This document shows positions 25,726-39,500 of a stretch of DNA of 64,000 nucleotides, piece after piece (position 1 is the first letter of the stretch; each line of letters starts with the position of its first letter). The notes beneath the pieces were generated by a model, which searched no databases, had not been told where the DNA came from, and saw only the letters and a program-made list of their open reading frames with translations. The stretch spans positions 9,229,983-9,293,982 of the forward strand of contig NC_087077.1 in the NCBI RefSeq assembly GCF_026151205.1, written 5' to 3'. Source of the stretch: Bolinopsis microptera (Eukaryota; Ctenophora; Tentaculata; Lobata; Bolinopsidae). The position numbers and the translations under genes were made by a program.

Positions 25726-26600
25726 CTACTCCTGATATTCAAGACAATAGTTCCTGACCAGATTCCACTGTTTTGACCCGAGGTCGATCTGTTTTCTCTT
25801 CTCCTTCAACATCTTGAACGCCTCCTCTGGGGATACCTTGTGTTTCTGACACAAATAACACATAACCACGCTAGCACTGCGTCCTTTACCCGCCTTGCAG
25901 TGCACATACACAGTTTTACTGGCAGCTTCCTGTTCCAGTATAAAGTTCACCATCTCGTGAGCTTGTTCGACTGATGCAGCTCCAATGTGGTCCGCTATGT
26001 CGTACTTTTTGTTTGTAATCCCGTGTTCAGCCCACTCTGCCACGGTGAAGGTCTTCTTGTTTTCGTGTAGTTCGTTCAGTGAAAGAACTCCGCCAAGATT
26101 CTGAAACAACAGTTATTATGATTCATGACCACTGACCAGTGGGTGAATAATAATGTTCAACTTTTGATAATTCTTTGGGTTTAATAAAATTTTCCCTTTC
26201 CACAAAATTTATTTAAGATTTAACGTATTACAACAACAACAACAATAAAAAGAAGCAAACTTGCACCCACCAACTCAGTGATCCAGGAAGATTTGTTTCT
26301 CAGCGGTATAGCACCCAAAATAACAGTATCGTCTACAGCATTGTACCAGTCTAAATCTTCACCTGCGGAGTAGAAATTACGTAATGCTGCTATCTTGCTG
26401 GAGGTGGTGCAACATTCTTGTGTTTAGAAAAGTAAAATAATTCGAGGTCAATAGACGAGAGTTGGTTTAAACCATTTAAAGAAATTCTTTTCACGAACAG
26501 TGGAATTTAAATACTGACCTTTCATAGAGTTTTTTAACGCTCTGAGCTGGAATGGGAAGGTTACCTTTCTCAAGAAGGAGGAGTTCATGAGGAAAGCCAT
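25726..26600 (-). CDS. PTPMT1: PTPMT1-like mitochondrial phosphatase, three exons
   Basis: Exons 26600-26519, 26362-26271 and 26100-25726 join in phase to give 182 residues; human PTPMT1 has about 200. The N-terminus MAFLMNSSFLRKVTFPFQLR is basic and hydrophobic, as expected of a mitochondrial presequence. Next come DLDWYNAVDDTVILGAIPLR, the family's opening strand, then NLGGVLSLNELHE, DHIGAASVEQAHEMV and the signature HCKAGKGRSAS with catalytic cysteine and arginine. In other animals PTPMT1 dephosphorylates phosphatidylglycerophosphate at the inner mitochondrial membrane, a step in cardiolipin synthesis. The ATG chosen is followed directly by the presequence-like segment and ends in a GTCAGT donor. 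All catalytic motif residues are present, so the enzyme is probably active. The gene is convergent with the sulfotransferase-like gene. Confidence 0.93.
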
Positions 26601-27519
26601 TTTGGGATAAAAATTTTCCAAAAACACTTAATCACGTCCTGTCTGTATCCTCAGAATTGTTGGTAAGTAGATCGACAAGACTATCCAGTTATAGCATGAT
26701 AGTTTACAACGTTCACTTTATACAGTCCACGAAACAAAACATATCCTTAAAATGAAGACGGTTTAAAGAAATATTAAAATGGAAATGATTTTGTACGAGA
26801 GAAACATTACCACAATTAGGCAGCAGTAATTAAAGGGGTTCAGATCATATTTCAGAATAGGCAAAAAATCGCTAAGTCAATCACGAACAAGAATTGCGCC
26901 GGTTGGCGGACGCTAGATTTCCATCAACCGTACTCGTAGGCGTTACCTTTTAAAATTTAAAATTACAATTAACGATTCATGTAAATAAATAAAAACAAGA
27001 TTGTTATACACAACATGTTATCACCAGTCGGTGGAACACGATAAGAATCTCCTATGTCTGAGCTAGAGTCTGCATACCGTTACCGGCAGGAATGTTAACA
27101 CGCCTACTAAACACTGAACAGTCATTGGTGGAGTAAAACAGTCATTAGTAAAGTACAAATTTGTCATAAACTATATGCACTGTGTTAATATATCATATAC
27201 ATTAATTAGTAATGGTATTCTTCATCCAGTTAACTTCTGTTTAGTCATCACTGTCAAACTCGTATAATGTTCTCAAATTTCACTGTTCCAGAGTCAGGAG
27301 TCAACGTGACTGTCAAGTGTCAGAGACAACTTGACTGCCAAGTGTTCTACGAATATCTTCATCATTCCAAAATATCAAATGTCTGAAATCCGAATATATG
27401 AATTTCTCCTCCTAGAGACTGGGCGAGAGCAGAATATGATAACAGGGTAAGGAAACTTGATCTAGATTCTGCTGAGAGCTTGGATACCAAGTTTTCAAAG
27501 ACCAAGTATAACTTGGCGT
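26601..27519. other. intergenic region, no gene seen
   Basis: This holds the presumed promoter of the PTPMT1-like gene and the 3' end of CWC27. A partial tandem repeat (AACAGTCATT...GTAAAGT) lies near 27116-27155. The short minus ORF at 27362-27547 partly overlaps CWC27 exon 10 in another frame and is not coding. Confidence 0.5.
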
Positions 27520-30500
27520 TCAAGTCAGTAGTTTTGACCTCTTCCATTTATCATCTTCTCCTTTCTGTCCCTTTTGCCCCTTTTTGCCAGGCTTCTCCCT
27601 CTTTCTTTTGTTGATGGGATGCCTCGGATCATATATCTCAAACGTATCATCGTCAACTATGTTAGCATCCTTAACCTGTGACAATTTTGGTAAAACAAAT
27701 TTTACGTTGATCGATTTAACGTTTTATCGGTAATTATTCCTGAGATGAAAACATATCATAAATATCAAAGATTCCACCAAAGAAATAATATTAAAGCCGT
27801 AAACGCATCATCAAATCAAACCTTGGCTTTACGATCGACATCGATGAGACTATGCCCAAACAAGTTGATATTGTTCAATAGTTCCTCCTCTTCCTCTCCA
27901 GCGATATCTTCTGGTAACTCTGCCGGCTGAAAATAAGGTTTATTATTAGTGAGATAAACTAACAGTTGTTGGGAAGTCCTAACGATAACAACTTTTAACT
28001 GTAATTTAATAATCTATAACACGTTTGTTCAGTGATATGGATTGAATAAGAAGTTCAAGTACCAAATTGAAAACCATGCGCTCACAGGCGAAATTCACAA
28101 GTTTCACTCGAATCTATGTTATAAAATATGGGACTTGAATTGATGCAAACAACTGATCGTAAACAAATAAGGTGATATGATCAAACCTTTGCTTGTTCCG
28201 CTTCATTGTCTTTGATTTTCTGATTGAACTTCTCGAGTTTTAACATGGTTTCCTTTTCACGTTCTTTCTTCGAGTAAATTTTCTTTTCCGACTGCTTGAT
28301 CTTAAATTCCTGGTCGGTTGAGCGATATAATTATAAAGTTGCTGGTAATATGACAGTGCGACTAAATGATTACTGGATATAATTCATACATTTCACTTGC
28401 AGAACTGTCGTTTCTATAGTTACTGTAAAGAATAAACCAGAGGTAAATTCTACCTTAAGCTCTTTTCTGAACTCATTAACAGTTTCTCGTTCGGACTCGT
28501 TAAGATGGCTGTCTTTCTCTGCTTCTATCTTCATCTCTTCCTTTTCTTCCTTTCCAATATGTTTGATGTCGAGAAGAAGTTTCTCAGATTCCTTTTTCAA
28601 AGCATCTAACTTATGCTCTTTTTCTGTTTGGTCGGGAGCTACAGGCCTCGCCTAATTTAGAATAAGTTACATCATTAAATTAACATGATTAATCAACCAC
28701 TTTTTAAAGCGCCATTAGTTACTTATTCATAATATAAGCATTTAGCATACTAATTTAACATTTTAGACCTGATAGTGATACAACAATATTAGTAATGATA
28801 ACTTACATCTTCAATTTCCTTTTTCAGCTTCTCCCTGATCACTTCCGCCTGAGTCTTTATCTTATCTCTATCCTCCTTCAGTTGAGTTTCCGATACAGCC
28901 ACTTCCTTACTTAGACTGGGATCGTTCGATTTGTCGTGCGCGCTGGAGATCTTACCCAACTTATTCGATACCTGAAATGACCAAACTGTAATTAATAAAG
29001 TTTAACAAATTGAGAAAATTCAGATGCGAATTTTCTCCGATTTTTTATCCAAACTGAAAAAATGAGCCGATCTCAACAAATTTTTCACAAAATTTTTCCG
29101 AGCTGTCCAACTATGATTGTTTCTGTCTCACGTCGAGGAATTTAGATTATTTTTCATACTTTTAGCCTTAGGTTTATGATTGCGAAAATGATCTTGGAGA
29201 ATTTGAAAATTCTCTGAGAAATTTTAATACTTAAAATTTTATACTTATCCAGCAATTGTTTTAATTAATACGCAAACCAAATACGAACGCGGTGAAAGCC
29301 GCGCATTTAAAACGGTTTTACATGGGTTCAGATCGGCGTTATAAATCGAGCGCTCAGTGACCAATTTGATGAAGGAGTAAACTCCGCATCTTGAATACCA
29401 AAGACTCAGAGCGAGGATCGAGCACTAATTTTATTTCCAGTGATTCACGTTTGATACCTTGATCTCTTGCCCACTTGTCGTGGATCTTGTCAACAGTCGA
29501 CAAGTATAACTTTTACTTAACTAAAAGTGATAATGCCCAAACTAAGTGCTACCATTCTGATTATATTGGTATGTGTCGTTCCAATCACTTTTGCTCCCGA
29601 GACACGCTCAGCGGGAACGAACAATTTGGAGCATACTGATGAGCTAGAATCTCGCACAACCCACACGGAATAAGGAGATTCTCTTAAATTTTCAATGGGA
29701 GCTGGAATAATGATCCGGAATCTCAAGATACCTTAATTATAATACCATGATTGTGCTTAATTTATGATGAAATTAATCATGGTCAATAATTGTTATAATT
29801 ACAATATTAATTAACTTTAAACGAGTCCGACAACAAATACGAGGATAAGTTTTGCCACTGCTAAAACTCACAGAAGTCAAATCACTCATCGAAACACAAA
29901 TATGTATCTTCGAGTCTCTACCCAGGCCTGATGAACTCGTCTTCATCTCAATGAAGATTCCGCACGGGTGAGAAATTCATAATGGTAGGCAGAAAAGTCT
30001 CCAAAAAAGAGGCGCCTCTAAAAGGGGAGGATGGAATTAACACCAGTATTGGATGTCTCAAGAAATGTGGAGGCAATGAAGTTCAGAAGAAAAGTTTCGG
30101 GACTGACATAGGTGATCAAACTGTCTCTGAATATTTGACGTAAAATGAATCAGAAAGGGAATTATACGCCTACCCAAATGGAGCAGTGACACTTGCTTCA
30201 GAGAAGATTCCTTCAAGCAACACAACAGATGAATTTCAGAGAAATCGTAAAGAATTCACACGAAATCGAGAGATTATCTTAAGGCTAGGTTCTAATACGT
30301 ATCTTACTTTTGGTTACTTTGGTGTGCTTCATAGAATCCTCTATCGCGTCATCAGAGTTGCTGACCACCCGGACAGCGAGATCGCTGCCTTTATTCCACT
30401 CCAGTCGGTAACACGACTCCTGTCCGACAGCGACATCTGTCCGACAGCGACATCTGTCCGACTCAGGGTACCAGAAAAAAACGACATCTGTCCGAAATTG

Positions 30501-33500
30501 TGACCTGATTTCAATACGACACATTTCCAATTAGACATGATCTAAACTGTTACTTGCTAAATTGTATACGAAATATTTCCAATTTGAGATATGATCTGAG
30601 CCATAGATCCAGTCCAGTAACAAGTTCCCATTTCGACAGCTGTATCCTGCCACTAGAGGCTCATCCGGGAATGACTTCACAAACGTTGTTAGCATTTCTT
30701 TAAAGTGCAGGGGATCTTCGATAGTATCGAGGTCCAATTACTACAAACGAATTGTCGTAGAGCGTTTGGTTGCGCTGATTAAATATGTTTTCAACTTTTG
30801 ATGCAATGCTTTTTCTATATGATGTCAAAACAATCTTTTGATGATCATCAGAATAATGATCCAAAATCTCAAGATACATTTAGTATAATACCATGTTTGT
30901 GCTATCTGAGATTCGGTGAATCAATTTATTTTGTTGATTATAATGTTGTGATTGCATAATTTATTGTAAATTTAATATATTATTTCAGAATTATGTAACG
31001 TGATGGAAATATTTTAAACGGGTAATATTCTGTCGAAACCCAGGATACATAACATGAAGACTTTGATGTAACTTTGTATGAAAAGCATAAATAAGCTTGT
31101 TGTATTAATTGTAATATATAATATAAAACGTCAGAGTTGATATCGAAGTGCAGGCACATGTTTTACCGTTTACAATTAGCCAATATTGAAAAATAAGTAC
31201 GATCAGGTTTATTTATTCCATCATTATAATTAGTTCCCTAAGGATTAATCTCCTAAAACTCCAAGTAGTGCAACAACTGTAAGTTTAAGTTATTGTTATG
31301 AATATGATTAGTTTGTGCTCCCAGTTGAACGGCTATCATAAACAAAACTTCATCTATTAGTAGATAAGAAGTAATTGAAGCCAAAACTAGCAGAGTCACA
31401 AGCGGGTCACCTGAAGACGCATCGTTTTCATTTCTTCGTGATTACCATTTATTTTATGATTCTACTCAGGATTATCTTTGGGCGACTGTTGCTTAATATT
31501 ATTAACACCAGTTACACTGACTTGTCAATTTTTAACTGAACGTCAACTCACGATAATTTTGTTTGGGAAAAACATATATTACTAATAGGCTCGACAATAG
31601 AAACGCCGGACGTTAGGATACTGAGCACTCCTCAAAATTTACTAAACATTTTAAATCATTACTGAACACCAAAAAGTGGAAGACCTCGTTAATGCAGCTG
31701 TCTTTCACTTTAGATCTTGTACCTCTGATACATAATAATATTGATGTCAGAAAATTGAAACTAATTTTGGTTCGAATCCAGTTTACTGGTAATCTTGTTT
31801 TGCTCTTATGAGTGGGTCAATCATTAATTTTTAATTGTAGTTGACGAAATGAGAGTCTCCACTCAGTGTGTTAAAACATAATTCTTTGTCGACGTTTCGG
31901 CTACATGCTAGGTACTTAGATAATGTTACAGAAGTGGATCAGGCTAACAAGCCGCTTTTTCTAAGAAAACCAGAAGATTTCAAATTTCAGCCTCAACAAA
32001 TTAATAACCCAGCTAAAGAACACGTTCTCCAGGCAGTGAAAGCCGCAGTTATATTGGATTATGACAAGGCCCTAGGAAAGAAACAACACCACACCACTCT
32101 GAAAACTATTGACCAACAACAGAAGATAGTTAAAGAGCTGAGAGCTAGGGACGACATTGTAATCAAAGTAGCTGATAAAGATAAACAGTTCGTGATCTCA
32201 GATAAAACTTTCTACATTAAGAAGGTAGAGGAAATGCTATCTGATACTCGTACATACAAACAACTGCCCAAAAATCCTCTTCCTCGCATGAACACAGATA
32301 TAGATGGCTTGATAATTTCACTTACACAAAAATATCCTTGGATCGGAGAACATTGTAATCCATATCTTCCTCGTATACCAGAGTTTTATTGTACATGGAA
32401 AACACACAAAGATATTTCACCGCCACCCTTGCGACCTGTCACATCCCAAGTAGATTCACCAGCGGAAAGACTAGGTCATTTTGTTACCAATATACTTAAC
32501 CAAGCACTAGACTTGGTTCCCGTTAACACTAAGAACACTCCTCAATTTCGGCAAAAATTAGAAGATCATTGGATGGGAAGAATAAACACAAACCACATAA
32601 TGTTCACGGCTGATGTGAAAAGCCTCTACACAAATGTCCCACTTGTAGAAGGACACAAAGTTATCATAAAGTTCATAAAAAACAACAGGGATAAAATCGA
32701 TACAAATGGAATGGACCTCGGGGACTTTTACTTGGTCCTCAAATCAGTCATACAGGCAGGATACTTCAGATTTGATTCAAAGTTCTACCAACAACTAAAT
32801 GGACTCGGCATGGGTGTGAAACCAGCTCCACCATTTGCAATAATCTATGTTTACTGTACAATCGAATTGCCTCTGATGGAGAACGACTATGCCTACATAC
32901 CAGAAGCTCCCCCCAAACCAGTAGGACTCCCAATCATAGATATGTGGGATAGATATGTAGATGACTGCTTCAGCATAATCGAGGGAGATGAAGACACAGT
33001 ACTATTGCTGTTTAACTACATTAACTCGTTGAACAGGGATATACAGTTCACATATGAGTGCTCCAAAGATTGTGTTGCATTTTTGGACCTGAACATCTAT
33101 ATGAATACGGTGGACAAGAGGTTAGATTTTTCCTTATTTGTTAAACCAACCAGCCAGGACATATTCCTAAATTATGCCTCTGCTCACCCTCGTAGAACGA
33201 TTCTGAACTCAGCCAAAAATGAGATCAGAAGGGCTATCAATAATAGCTCCACACCTGAACTACAAGATCTCAGTATCAACAGAATAGCTGATATGCTAAA
33301 GAAGAATAGTTTCCCTCCTAATATTGTCAAGAAACTTATTCGAGAAACACAGAATACACTGGATAAACAAAATGCGCCTAAAAAGAACTCAAAAATAGCT
33401 TACTTATCATTACCTTATATAAATGAACAGACGTGTCGAAAAGTCTACTATACCCTAAGAAATCAAAACCTCTTGGATTCCACCAGGGTAACATTCACAT

Positions 33501-36500
33501 CAGGACAACGTCTCATGGAAGCTTTAACAAGATCTAGCCTACAGCAAACAAAATGCAATAAACAAAGTGACAGCAAATGCTACCAGTGCGATAAATCCTG
33601 CATGATCAAAAACATTTGCTACCAATTAATATGCCAAATATGTAATAAGTCCTACATTGGGGAAACTGGTAGGTTTAAAAGAAGTAGAGCCTGGGAACAC
33701 TACAAATCAGTAAGGGATGGCAACAAATCTACGGCCATGGGGAAGCACTACCTAGAGGAGCATGCAGACATTTCAATGCCAAACATACCGTTTCGGTTTA
33801 TAGTTCGAAAAAGATGTAAAGATCGACTATGTGGACCGTCAATTATGGCAGTCGGTTCTAATAAAACGTGAAAACCCAGAAATAAATACTCAATTGTCTG
33901 AGTCCGTAAATGAAGGTGATTGGATAAAATATACTTGGAAGTTAATGTAATATTGAACTTATAAACCTAGATAATTTTTGATTAATCAGTTTTATGAAGG
34001 AGCTATCTTGGTAAAATGTTTGTAGTAGTATGAAGAATTGTTCACGGCTTGTTGCGATTTGGATTCTTTTAGCCGTTTTTATTTTATGTTTCTTTTGGAA
34101 AAAATTTGTGATTGTTGTTGTGTTTCAAAATGTTATTTGTTGTTGTTGTTATATTTCGTAGTATTAATAGATTATTGTAACATTGTATCTTTGCAGCTAT
34201 GTAAGTTTTCAGTACGTCCTGTTTATGACAAAGGCATGTAGCCGAAACGTCGACAAAGAATTATGTTTTAACACACTGAGTGGAGACTCTCATTTCGTCA
34301 ACTACAATTAAAAACGAATCCAGTTTAGTTGGCAACGTTGCTGTACGAGTCATACCTTTTTTCAGCAATCTTAGTACAGTAAAACCCCGGTTTATCGCGC
34401 CCCGATTTACCGGCTACCGCGGCCATTCCCTTTCCCTATTTAGGACTTCCGACTTAACAAACAAAATGTTGACAACCAGAACCCCGGCGTAAAAGTCCCC
34501 TGCTTCACTTTTATAACTCCATAATTGCACGATCGTTTCTTTTCTTTTTCATAGTCATACAGTGAAGTCTTCATAGTAGATGACAGTGGATTTGTTAATA
34601 TGACACTAACAAAATAGGCGCCTTGGCCAGCTCTCCTAAATGATATTTAGCCTTTCGCCTGATGTCCAATCTCGCTACATCGGCTGTGTTTCTGAATTCA
34701 ACAGATTGAGCCTCTATTATTTTTCGAAGAGGTGGCTCAGTTTGAACGCCATGTTGCACGATTTTGAGTAGTCCTGCAATTAAGTCTCTGATGTTATCGT
34801 GTCTCATGCGAACAAAGCCCCCCTCTCTTGCACTTAAGTGCGTGTGTCATTGTGAACTTTTGGGTGCAAGGATAGACTGTTGAAAGTCCTTTCAACTCCC
34901 GATGGTATCGCATATTTATTGTGTCTTGAAATTCTGAGTAATTTAGGTTAAATCTCTGCTTTTAATTGGTTGACCAGCAAACCATTTTGACGCTCGTAAT
35001 AATTGACTCAAACTCTTTTCTACAGCATATATATTCTGGAGTCCACATTTTTTGGCAGCTATTTGACCTTAGGAATAACAGATAAGCCGGAGATAGCAAT
35101 TATTTGACAATATTTTATTGCTATGAACCTTCCGACTCTAGACCAAGTCGCGCGATGGGCAGTGTTTCATGTTTGGCGTGTGCACGTGGACGCCGCGGTT
35201 ACCATGGAGATATTAGCTGCAATATATGCGCGGTACGCGTGCACGCTCATTTATTTATCTTTCCCTTCCAATTGCTCTCAAACTTATAAAAAACAATGGT
35301 CAACTTAAATACAAGTACAGCAGTGCTCACAGGAAATGACATCAATCAGTTATCTGCAGCTGTGATTCTTCTAGGAGTATTGGTATTGGCTCTAGGATTT
35401 CTCGTCATCGGACTTCACATTCGTACAGTGAACAAAATTTCGAAGGTCTTCAACGAAATTGACTTGGAAGGGGGACTACAAGTTCCTAAAGAAAAGCCAC
35501 CACAACAAGGCCCCTTACAACAGGGATTGCCAGACCCAAGGTTTCCTGCTTCAAGGACTCTCGACAGCACTAGCAGGTCAAAAATATGGAAGACGAGAAC
35601 GGAAAGGGATACATCAGCGCGTTCAAAGGTAAAATTTTAGAATGATTCAGCTTCGTTTTCAATTTTATTTCACAACACTTCAAATTGATTCAAGGTTTCA
35701 TCACTTTTTTGATGCAATTTAATCTCTTCATGAACACTATTTGGAACCTAAATATTGTTAGTTGTTACATGCTTAATATAAATTGTAAAACAGTAATTTC
35801 TTTTAGGTAGGTTTGGGTGCCCGCAAACACAAATACGTGTCTTCGAGTATCTTCCCAGATGAACTCGTTTTCATCTCCGAGAGTGAAGATTCCATACGGG
35901 TGAAGAAATTCATAATGGCGGGTAGAGAAGTCGTCAAAAAAGAAGTGCCTCCAAAAGGGGAGGATGGAATAAACTCCTGTGAAAACAATGAAGTTGAGAA
36001 GAAAACTGACAAAGGGGATCAAAGTGTCTCTGAATATTTAACATCAAATGAATCAGAAAGCGAACTATACACCTACCCAAATGGAGCAGGGACAGTGACA
36101 TTTGATCCAAGTAACACAACAGACAAGTTACAGAGAAATCGTAAATCTATCTCAGAAAATAATCTGCTAATCAGAGACAATACATCTCGCGGAGCTGGCC
36201 AGTTCCCGAAACAGCTTGTAACGAGATCTCGTGAACAGGTAAATGGATAGTTAAACAAATGAACTTTTCATATGTCATTTGGTACACGAATTAAGTTTGT
36301 TGAATCTTGTAACACCTTCGCATTTGTGATACAAGCATTAATAGTTTTTCCTTGAAAGCTAATAAACTGATCTGAAAATATGTAATTGCAATCTATAAAA
36401 ATTAATTTAATCTAGGTAAACTATAGGTAAAAATATAATATTAATCATAAGCTAAAATGTACTAATCTTTGTATTCTAAATGGGGAAAAAGAAGAAACAT

Positions 36501-39500
36501 TGTCAGTCAGTCGAGAAAATTGTCAGTCAGGCTATATGTATATATATAAGCAACACTGATCTTATTGCAGAATCAGGGGATCTTAGCCTAATTTAATCTC
36601 ATTTTATCTCTGCAGAATCAGGGGGATCAGGATAATTGCCTTACTGTTTGAAAAGTCTACCGACATACGCTTCGACACACGCTCTGACATACGCTCTGAC
36701 ATACGCCCGGACACTCGCTCTGACACACGCTCTGACATACGCCCGGACACACGCTCTGACATACGCTCTGACACACGCTTTGACATACGCCCGGAACACG
36801 CTCTGACACACACTATGACACACGCTCTGAAATACGCTCGGACACACGCTCGGGCACACGCTCGGACACACGCTCTGACATACGCTCTGACATACGCCCG
36901 GACACACGCTCTGACACACGCTCGGGCACACACTCGGACACACGCTCGGACACACGCTCTGACATACGCTCTGACACACGCTCTGACATACGCCCGGACA
37001 CACGCTCTGACACACGCTTTGACATACGCCCGGAACACGCTCTGACACACGCTCCGACACACGCTCTAACACACGCTCGGACACACGCTCGGACACACGC
37101 TCGGGTACACACTCGGACACACGCTCGGACACACGCTCTGACATACGCTCTGACACACGCTCTGACATACGCCCGGACACATGCTCTGACACACGCTTTG
37201 ACATACGCCCGGAACACGCTCTGACACACGCTCCGACACACGCTCTGACACACGCTCTGAAATACGCTCGGACACACGCTCGGACACACGCTCGGGCACA
37301 CGCTCGGACACACGGTCTGACATATGCTCTGACACACGCTCTGAAATACGCTCGGACACACGCTCTGACATACGCTCGGACACACGGTCTGCCATACGCT
37401 CTGACAAACACTCGGACACACGCTCGGACACACGGTCTGACATATGCTCTGACACACGCTCTAAAATACGCTCGGACACACGCTCGGACACACGCTCGGG
37501 CACACGCTCGGACACACGGTCTGACATATGCTCTGACACACGCTCTAAAATACGCTCGGACACACGCTCTGACATACGCTCGGACACACGGTCTGCCATA
37601 AGCTCTGACATACGCTCTGACAAACACTTGGACACACGCTTTGACATACGCTCTGACAAACACTCTGCAGCAGCAATTGCAGAAACCACAGTTATGGGAT
37701 AGGATGCATTAATCATTCCTTGTTATTATTTATAAACCAGAAAAAAAAACCAACAAAATGTTAAAAGAGGCAAAAACAAAGAAAAAACCAAAAAAAAACC
37801 AAAATCCAAAAAAAAAACATTACTTTATAATGCGGTTGTTCCTTTTTACAACAGCATTCATTAATTCGATATCATTTTTCCGATATCAAAAAGCCCAATG
37901 AGCTTGTTTCACTTGTATAAAACTTATGTGTTTCTTAGAACTTCACGAATTATTTTATAAAATAAAATAATATCATCTTTTAAAATACATATTTACCTGT
38001 TGGACTTCTTCCTCGTCTTCCTCAGCTTCTTCTCCGAACGACAAAAGTTTGAAATTCTTTGTAGCCTTCATCTGACTTTTCTTCTTCTTTTCTTTCTTCT
38101 TCTCTTCGCCCTGCATTTGATTGCCGTATAAACTTATTTTGCAGAAAAAATATCCAGTGTAGTAAAGTCTATGTTAGGCGATTGATCTTACTGTGACGAA
38201 TATGTGACTAATCACTAAGATTAGAACTGATGGGTCAATCTTACAAAAATTTTGATTAGTAGCGGTTTGGCAGGTAATGGACATTATAGGGTGCCAGTTC
38301 GCCGTTATAAACGTTTTCTTGTTCTGAACTAAGTTTGGTTCCATCTTTTGCATTGTATTAGTTCAATAAAGGTAAAAAGTTTGTCACATTTTAAGTTACG
38401 CAAAAACTCACAGTTTTATGCTTAATATCTCTAGTAACTATATCATCAAACGGATTGTTGAGGATCTCGGTTTTCCTGATACTTGGAGGCTCGAGAGGTC
38501 GTTCATTATTATCTGTTTCCATCTCCGCCATTCTCAACACGTTAAAGATGGTGTTCCCCGTCACCTGATTATTTACTTCTTTACTAAATTTAATGGTTAC
38601 TTGATAATTGGTAATGGTTTACCCACCGGATATTTGTCTAACTGAAAAGTGTCATTGTTCATCTAACGTGAGAACGGCCAAATATTTAAATGATATGACG
38701 AAGTCACATGAACGTTCAAAGTTAGGGAAACTTCCCCGAGCTGCGAACCTTCCCAAAGATCGTGTGTTTCTTCTGCAACTCCGGTGCTTCCCCAAGAGTG
38801 AAGAAGAACTGCGAGCCATTTGAGTTGGGCTCCCCTTTGTTAGCCGTGGCCAGCAGACCTCTTCTGTTGAACTTAAGACGCTGGTGGAACTCATCTGCGA
38901 AATCTTCTCCGTAAATAGAATCTCCCCCCGTTCCAGTACCTGTGGGATCACCTCCTGGAAAATGGAAAGAGTTTTAGGGTAAAAATCTGATTGACAAATC
39001 GTATTACTTTCAAGTGGGTGCTTATTGTCTTAAAATAGGAGCAAATACCACCAAAGAGTATTCTAAATAAGACAGTTTTCTACCTCACTCGAGTGTATGA
39101 TTGAACTAATCAGGATTCAAGATGGTTAACTTGTCACGAGATAACGATGAGTATAGATGAACGTTTATCAAACACCGCTAAAGATACTCAGGTTGTAAAA
39201 TCGAGAACACGAAACAAAACAGCAGATATTATATGTGACACATCAGAAATCTACATGCTGCTGTGTGTAGAAAATATATATTTCATGTGGACGTCCACGT
39301 CTTGTAATTAAACCTTTGTGCTAATTCAAAATAGCTACGAGTGTCAATTTTACAAAATTCATCAGGAATATAATTGACATCGGCAATTACAGATCAAAAG
39401 GCAGTTTGTTTCTCAGCTAATGAAACGTCCTTTTTCAGCCCAGGCTAGTAGAGGGATTTGGATTATTAATCGTCGTAAAGATTCAGTTTAACTAACCTTG

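Larger units (their letters stand above)
31786..34314 (+). mobile_element. Penelope-like retroelement, nearly intact, with 13-bp target duplication
   Basis: The element carries a perfect 81-base inverted repeat: 31828-31908 against 34234-34314. The 13-base word CGAATCCAGTTTA stands at 31773-31785 and exactly at 34315-34327, a clean target-site duplication. That leaves a 42-base extension outside the left repeat, an arrangement described for Penelope elements. Between the repeats lies one long ORF with reverse transcriptase and GIY-YIG domains. The perfect match of the repeats indicates recent insertion. It sits in CWC27 intron 5, antisense to the host gene. Confidence 0.9.

Noticed and set aside
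31766-31785. tRNA box B-like GGTTCGAATCC
   Set aside because: No box A or acceptor stem upstream; the word overlaps the Penelope target duplication.
36604-37716. Long minus-strand ORFs of 150-340 codons
   Set aside because: They are translations of the 12-bp satellite in its stop-free frames; residues are pure repeats and all three frames are open at once.
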